Origin: Oxyruncus cristatus
Lineage: Eukaryota; Chordata; Aves; Passeriformes; Cotingidae
Direction of reading: 5' to 3'
Assembly: GCA_013399855.1 (NCBI GenBank)
Contig: VXAY01002359.1
Location: 11,776 to 75,775 of the forward strand
DNA: 64,000 nucleotides
The notes beneath the pieces were generated by a model. That model had not been told where the DNA came from, ran no database searches, and saw nothing but the letters and a program-made list of their open reading frames with translations. Made by a program: the position numbers and the translations under genes. Positions 58,797 to 64,000 of this stretch are shown here, piece by piece. How positions within the stretch are numbered: position 1 is the stretch's first letter; each line of letters opens with the position of its first letter.

Positions 58797-61700
58797 CTGT
58801 AAAGAAAGTGAGAGAAAAATCAATGTTTCTTTGGGCCAGAGAAGTCAATAGGCATTTAACGTGCAGAACAAAGCTCTCAGTATTAAACTGTTCTCTGTGC
58901 TGAGATGCTAAGAAGGGGCTCTCACTCTCTTGCATTAACAGTTGTCATGATTGATAGAGAATGAGAAAACACTGAGTTAAAAATAAAATGTGAAGCCCAA
59001 AGCGTGGGCATTTTTCACACTCCAGTTGTTTTGACTAAGTTGCTCCTGCAATAGAAATTAGCACAGTTAAGTCGAGTCAGAGGGCTACTGAAATAAGGAA
59101 CTTTTGCAGCCTTTAGGCTATTTAACACCTGTTTCCCACCTTAGTCTGTTTGAGGAAATAAAGCTTGCTGTCATCTAAAGGATAAGTAGGCATGTCATCC
59201 TTGATTATATGTCACATAATTAGAAACAACCTACATTCCTCATCTGGAGAAGAGCTTTTAGGCAATTTTCTATACACTAAAACTGTGAAACAATGAACAA
59301 CTCAAAGGAAGTCAAAGATGATCTTCCTCTTACCTCAAACCAAGTCCCAGGTTTTAAATGTTAGTCAGAAGTTTAAAAAAATAGTAGTTGAATTTGCCAT
59401 GAAGAACTTGGAAGAGCTGTGCAGACTTTTTCATGGAAAGCCGTCCTACATGGGAACTTCCCTGTGCGTGGTGGCTGTACCAGCAACACGTTCAAGCTTG
59501 TCTAGAGCAGCTACACTTGCATTTTTAGTCTGAGTTGAGTGACATTTTTACCTGATAGCCCTTCAAGAGACAAACCCAAACCAAACCCGAAAGTTGCTCC
59601 TTCTGAAACAATCTCTTTCAGAACAAGTGTGTGCAAGCAAGGCACAGGGTATGGGATATCCAGCGAGTAGTGCTGCAGCTGATGCTGTGATTTCAAAGGA
59701 GGAAAGGGGAGAGGATGAAACAAGGCCACTGCATCCTACAGATCCTCCTCATCCTACAGATCCTACATATCCTCCTCTTGCAGACAGGAAGGGCTCTTTA
59801 CTGGATTTCCACTCAGAAATTAAACAAGTCACCAGGGTCAGCACTGGGGACCAGCCAGCTTCCCTGCCCTCACCCTGTGCTCTGCATCTTTAGCTAAAAT
59901 CCAACAAAGCATCTTCTACCAGAAGGAGACAGTTATTGGCAGGGGGAAGGTTCCATTAGTGGGGATAAGGGACATCCCTGCTGTAGCTGCTTCTGTGCCA
60001 GTGTGAAGACCTCTACATCCTGAAAAAAGATCACAAGAATTTCCGAAAAGCAACTTACTCTCTGGTTGCTCCAAATACTACTTAAGGTTCAGGATAAGCC
60101 CAGGACACTTTACTGAGTGATCAAGGAACTAATTAAAAGGCAATAAAGGTCCAAATGAACCTCAAACCTCAGGAACATTTTCATGGCACTCTGATCAGTA
60201 GTGGTCAAGTCTAGAGTTATATTCTCTGTTAGCTCTCCACTAGAAATAATTAATTTAAGAAGTATCTCCTGTGAGGTTTGTAGTGGTAACCTGCAGCTAC
60301 AAGAACAGCAATTAGGTCTTTTTCTTGCCCAAGCTGCTGCAAGTGCAAATTAGCTTAAATGTCTACTTCAGTTTTGGCCACCTTGTGAAATCCGGTGGCA
60401 GTGGTAAATGACCACAGTAACATTACTTAAAGGCTGTTTTAAAAAATATTCATCTTTTAAATGATTCAGTTCCAGGCTTAGCTACAAGCCCATACCAACT
60501 ACTTACACTGGACACACAACAGTGAAATTATCTCACCCTGGATGTTACTGGCACGTGACTCCAGCCAAACAGACACTTGAACTGCCAAACTGCACTATTC
60601 AAAACAAGTGTTAAAATAAAACTTGATGAAATAAATTTAGAAAAGAGACAAATGCCACACATACAGATCACTCTGCAGACTGTGGATGAAAACATAACCT
60701 AAAAATAAAGTCCCCTTTTAATCAGTGGTAAAGGATTTCCTATTTGTGAATAAAGCTGGTATTGTCCCAAAGATCTGAGCAGCACACAGTGACATTCTTT
60801 CAGAAACTGGACTGTAAGATTAAACTGGCACAAGAGCAAGAACCAAGCAGAAGTTAATAATGTTGGCACGGTACCCCACTATAAATGTATAGGAAAAAAG
60901 AGCTCTGACAATATGGTCAGTTAAAAAGCTGTGGGTCTGACTTGTCTGTTCCTCTGAGCTGCCTTGTCTGTAGTCTTGGGAAAGTTATTTTATCTTCTTG
61001 CACATCTAGACCCAACTATATCATGAGACTTAACTGTTTTTAAACTTGTAGACATCTGATGGGGTCTAAAATAATACTGCACTCAGTCAATCTGTCAAGG
61101 GCAGTTTCCCAGATCTGTGCCACTTCCCATTGTGTGAAACAACGTTATGTTTTCAGGCACAAGAAACGCTCTGCTATCCAGGTATCACCAGTTCTTGCTC
61201 TCCCAGTCAGAAGTCAGGCAGAAGCTGAACAAGTGGTGGGGGGACTCGAAGCCTTATCCAACCCTCACATCCACCACTACTGACCCTCCCTAGAAGGTTG
61301 ACTTCAGGAGAAGTTTCCTTGCATTTAACTGAATAACATGCATTTGTGATACGTTCTGAAACCTGAAAGCAATTCATGGCATTATATCAAAAACTATGAA
61401 ATGGCTGAGTGATTATGGCATGAAGTGAAGACTGTGTTAGCTGGAATCTCACCACTGATAAAATTTATCCCTTCTCACCATGAGCTTACAGCACAGCTCC
61501 GTGGCACAAGGGACCTGAACCAGCGAATCACTCCTGCCAGGAGGAGGTGGTGACTGGCTCCCCACCTGGAGATGGGAGGAGCATGGGACAAGCTGCTGAT
61601 CTGGCTGAAGCCCTCTGCAGTGAAACCATACGTTCAGTGTGCTCCAAACATGGTGCTCCAGGCTGCGGGTTAGACATTCAGCAGTATTTCTCCATCTCAT

Positions 61701-64000
61701 GCAGCAACTGATGCTGGACCATGATGTTACTTTTCTTTGCACTTCCTGTCAGTGAAGACGTAAATACATAGCTAACACGAAGGGGGAACACTTTGGTCCC
61801 CAAAGTGCAGGCAAGAGGACCTTCAAACCACCTCTCCATTTCTGGTTAAGCTAACCCTGAAATGTTCACAGGGCAGTCACCGGTGTGCCTGATGCTTCGC
61901 ACACCTGGCAGTTGCAGGGCATAATTCTGCGACTGGAAAAGATCAGACAGTAAGCAAATAAAAATGAAAGAACCTGTTAAAAGCTTTAGAGCCCCCATCT
62001 GTCCAGCTAACACTTGGCTCTTGCACCAAAGAAACATGAGCTGAGGAACAGGTTTTACGGAGAGTTTATGAACTCTGGTTAATAATGGAACTATTATTAT
62101 GATAATTGGCTGCACTACAGAATGCTTCAAAGTATACTCCTGCCTGCCAAAAGGGCCTCCAGACTGCATCCCACATGGGGGAATCTAAAGCCTTCCTCAT
62201 CTTAGGGACTCTTCCTTTGACCACACAGGTGGTAAGGGAAGGAGGCTGTCTCATGCACCGGACTGGGTAATGTTGGTTGCCAGGGCACCAGAATTTGGAG
62301 CAAATGTAAATTTCAGATTAAAAAATTCAGACAGTGAAAGGGAAGCACATAAAGAAGGAAAAAAAAAATCTCAGAAGAAATAGGAAAAGCCTGAACAAAA
62401 AAAGCAGGGGGGGAAAAGGAACAAGCATTTTGCAGCTGGGGGGAGGGCTTTGACTGAGGGACCAACCACGACCACAAAAGGAGACCTGAGTAGAGGAACC
62501 TTGTGGTGCTGAGGACAGGTTGCAGGAGGGCTTGAGCAACCAATGGAGCAGGGCAGCAAACCTGAGGGTTCATCAAAATAACCAGGAAACAAAGGTAAGG
62601 ACTTTTTTCATCTCCATTTGTGTGTTTCTTGTGTTATCAAGTAAATAGCATGGTGGTTTAGATTTCTAGCAAAGCTTGTGTTTTGTACTAGACAGTGTTA
62701 TGTGACTTCCAACTCCTGAAGTAAACTAAAAACTTTGTAGAGTGGGAGTCCAGGCCGTATGAAAGACAGGTGCTTATGCTACCTGCACATATGGGGAGTC
62801 AGCAAAAAAAATGCACACAGTGTTTGTTACCTTATTAGAATAAATCACACCATAAGGTGAAGCCCAGTGCTCTAAGGCTTCAATAAAGCATTGATGCCAA
62901 AAGGAGCCTTCCCAGAATCATTAGCAGCTGTGACCTGCAGCTTTTGAGCAGGAGTTCACCATAAAGTTTGTCTATTCTGTCTACACAGTATCATCAAGAA
63001 CAGTATGGTTGTGAAGAGTCTGGTCTTCCTGAAGGAAGCTTTCACTAGTCAGGCAGTCACTAAGGTTACACCTGGAGACCCCACTCTTGGTAGGTGTGCA
63101 AGGAAGGCCCTGTGTTTGCTGCTGGTGCAGTTATACTGAAAGGCTGCTCTGGTAGGTCTGTCTGGATGGTTGTGGAGAGTCAAAATTAATTTAAAAACTG
63201 TAGTTTATTATACCTTCTGTTTTAAGGGTAACGGATTTATCATTCTTGATGCGTGAATCCTTTCTGCTCTGCACAGAAAGAGTACTTCATAAACTTCACC
63301 TTGAAATCTAGTCAGATTGTATTGTCCTTGCTGATTGAGACCTAGACAATGCCAGAGGAAGCCTGAAGGTCTGGCAGTGGAAATCCACCTCTTAATATGT
63401 CAGGTCTATAATTGGTAGTTAGGAGAAGGGGTGGGGTGAAATACAATATGTGTTCCTAAAGAAGAGATGCCAAAGCCAGCCGTGTCTTATGCTGACATAC
63501 TACACGCCAGTAAAAGACAAAAGCTACTTCTCATGGCTGCAAGTAAGAATTTAATTTCCAATGTTCAGTGATGTAGAAATAATACCTTTAATTAAAGCTT
63601 CTGTAGCATGTCCTCAAAATCCGTAATTGCCTTTCTGTATTCAGGCAACAGGGCCACTTTGATTGCTCTGGGGTAATTCTTTGGCCAATAATCCAACAGA
63701 GCATGTAGTCTTCAGCACATTTTCTGGCTAATTGACCCTCAAAGAGCTCTGAATTCCCTGCGCTCTCTGTTGTCAAACACCTTGCACAGTTTCTTTTCTC
63801 TACCTTACTCTCCCTTCCTTTCAAAAAGAAACAGATTAAAGCAGTATTATAGGCCTACAGTTGCACTAAGCCTTCAAACCCACTTGTTTGTTCCTGTAAT
63901 TTGAAGGAACACTGGAAGTTGAAGCTTAAGAAGGTAACAGAGCAGAGCTCATCTGGTCTCAGTAGTCTTTCATCTTAATTCTCCCCTTTAGTTGCTCCAG
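58797..64000 (-). other. FARSB: FARSB last intron (at least 5.2 kb, open at window end)
   Basis: The penultimate FARSB exon, expected to encode a segment like LDVPPGEDKGGYVIK, was searched for on the - strand and not found, so it should lie beyond 64000. The stretch holds a short TCCTACAGA-type tandem repeat (59733-59778) and no recognised mobile element. Open frames at 61449-61742, 61846-62169 and 63588-63824 (-) do not resemble FARSB. Confidence 0.65.
59733..59778 (+). repeat. Short imperfect tandem repeat
   Basis: CCTACAGATCCTCCTCAT is followed by CCTACAGATCCTACATAT and CCTCCTC, giving three degenerate pyrimidine-rich units. It is intronic to FARSB on the opposite strand. Confidence 0.6.

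Noticed and set aside
61449..61742. 97-codon - strand frame as a FARSB exon
   Set aside because: It is on the right strand but has no similarity to the conserved C-terminal half of FARSB and lacks fitting splice phases.
1..64000. CRISPR arrays, operons or other prokaryotic systems
   Set aside because: There are no regularly spaced repeats, no dense coding and no ribosome-binding-site-led genes; the DNA is vertebrate.

Overview
This is a 64 kb piece of vertebrate nuclear DNA, almost certainly from a bird. Four 3'-terminal fragments of CR1 retrotransposons with avian-type tails, an avian-type LTR and a generally low repeat load point that way. Coding sequence is sparse and split by long introns. 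Almost every open frame of 60-240 codons is chance; only two genes could be supported.

The main gene is SGPP2 (sphingosine-1-phosphate phosphatase 2) on the + strand. Five coding exons can be placed: exon 1 (ends 16421; its start lies in a 69-N assembly gap at 16181-16249), exon 2 (30593-30739), exon 3 (41573-41752), exon 4 (44207-44296) and exon 5 (50268-50810, stop TGA). All junctions are phase 0. The exons join to 376 visible codons, and about 20 more are expected in the gap, giving about 396 residues against 399 in human SGPP2 as I recall it. All three signature motifs of the lipid phosphatase (PAP2) superfamily are intact. A CpG island (about 16060-16960) covers exon 1. A solo-LTR-like repeat of about 1 kb sits about 110 bp after the stop, and the best 3' end is the AATAAA at 53716 followed by a GU-rich stretch.

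The second gene is the 3' end of FARSB (cytosolic phenylalanyl-tRNA synthetase beta subunit) on the - strand: the last coding exon (58796 to 58645) with its polyadenylation signal at 58559-58554. The two genes are convergent, as in mammals (SGPP2-FARSB, human 2q36). No other FARSB exon was found up to 64000, so the last intron is at least 5.2 kb.

Layout: 1-130, edge of a CpG-rich block; 130-16000, upstream intergenic DNA with an old LINE reverse-transcriptase relic, an older CR1/L3-like piece, one good CR1 copy and AT-rich blocks that look like conserved regulatory DNA; 16.06-53.74 kb, SGPP2; 53.74-58.53 kb, intergenic; 58.53-64 kb, FARSB. I did not find an undescribed biological system. The most useful leads are the gap hiding the SGPP2 start codon, a tandem splice acceptor at exon 2, the LTR in the SGPP2 3' UTR, several candidate regulatory blocks and some perfect palindromes.
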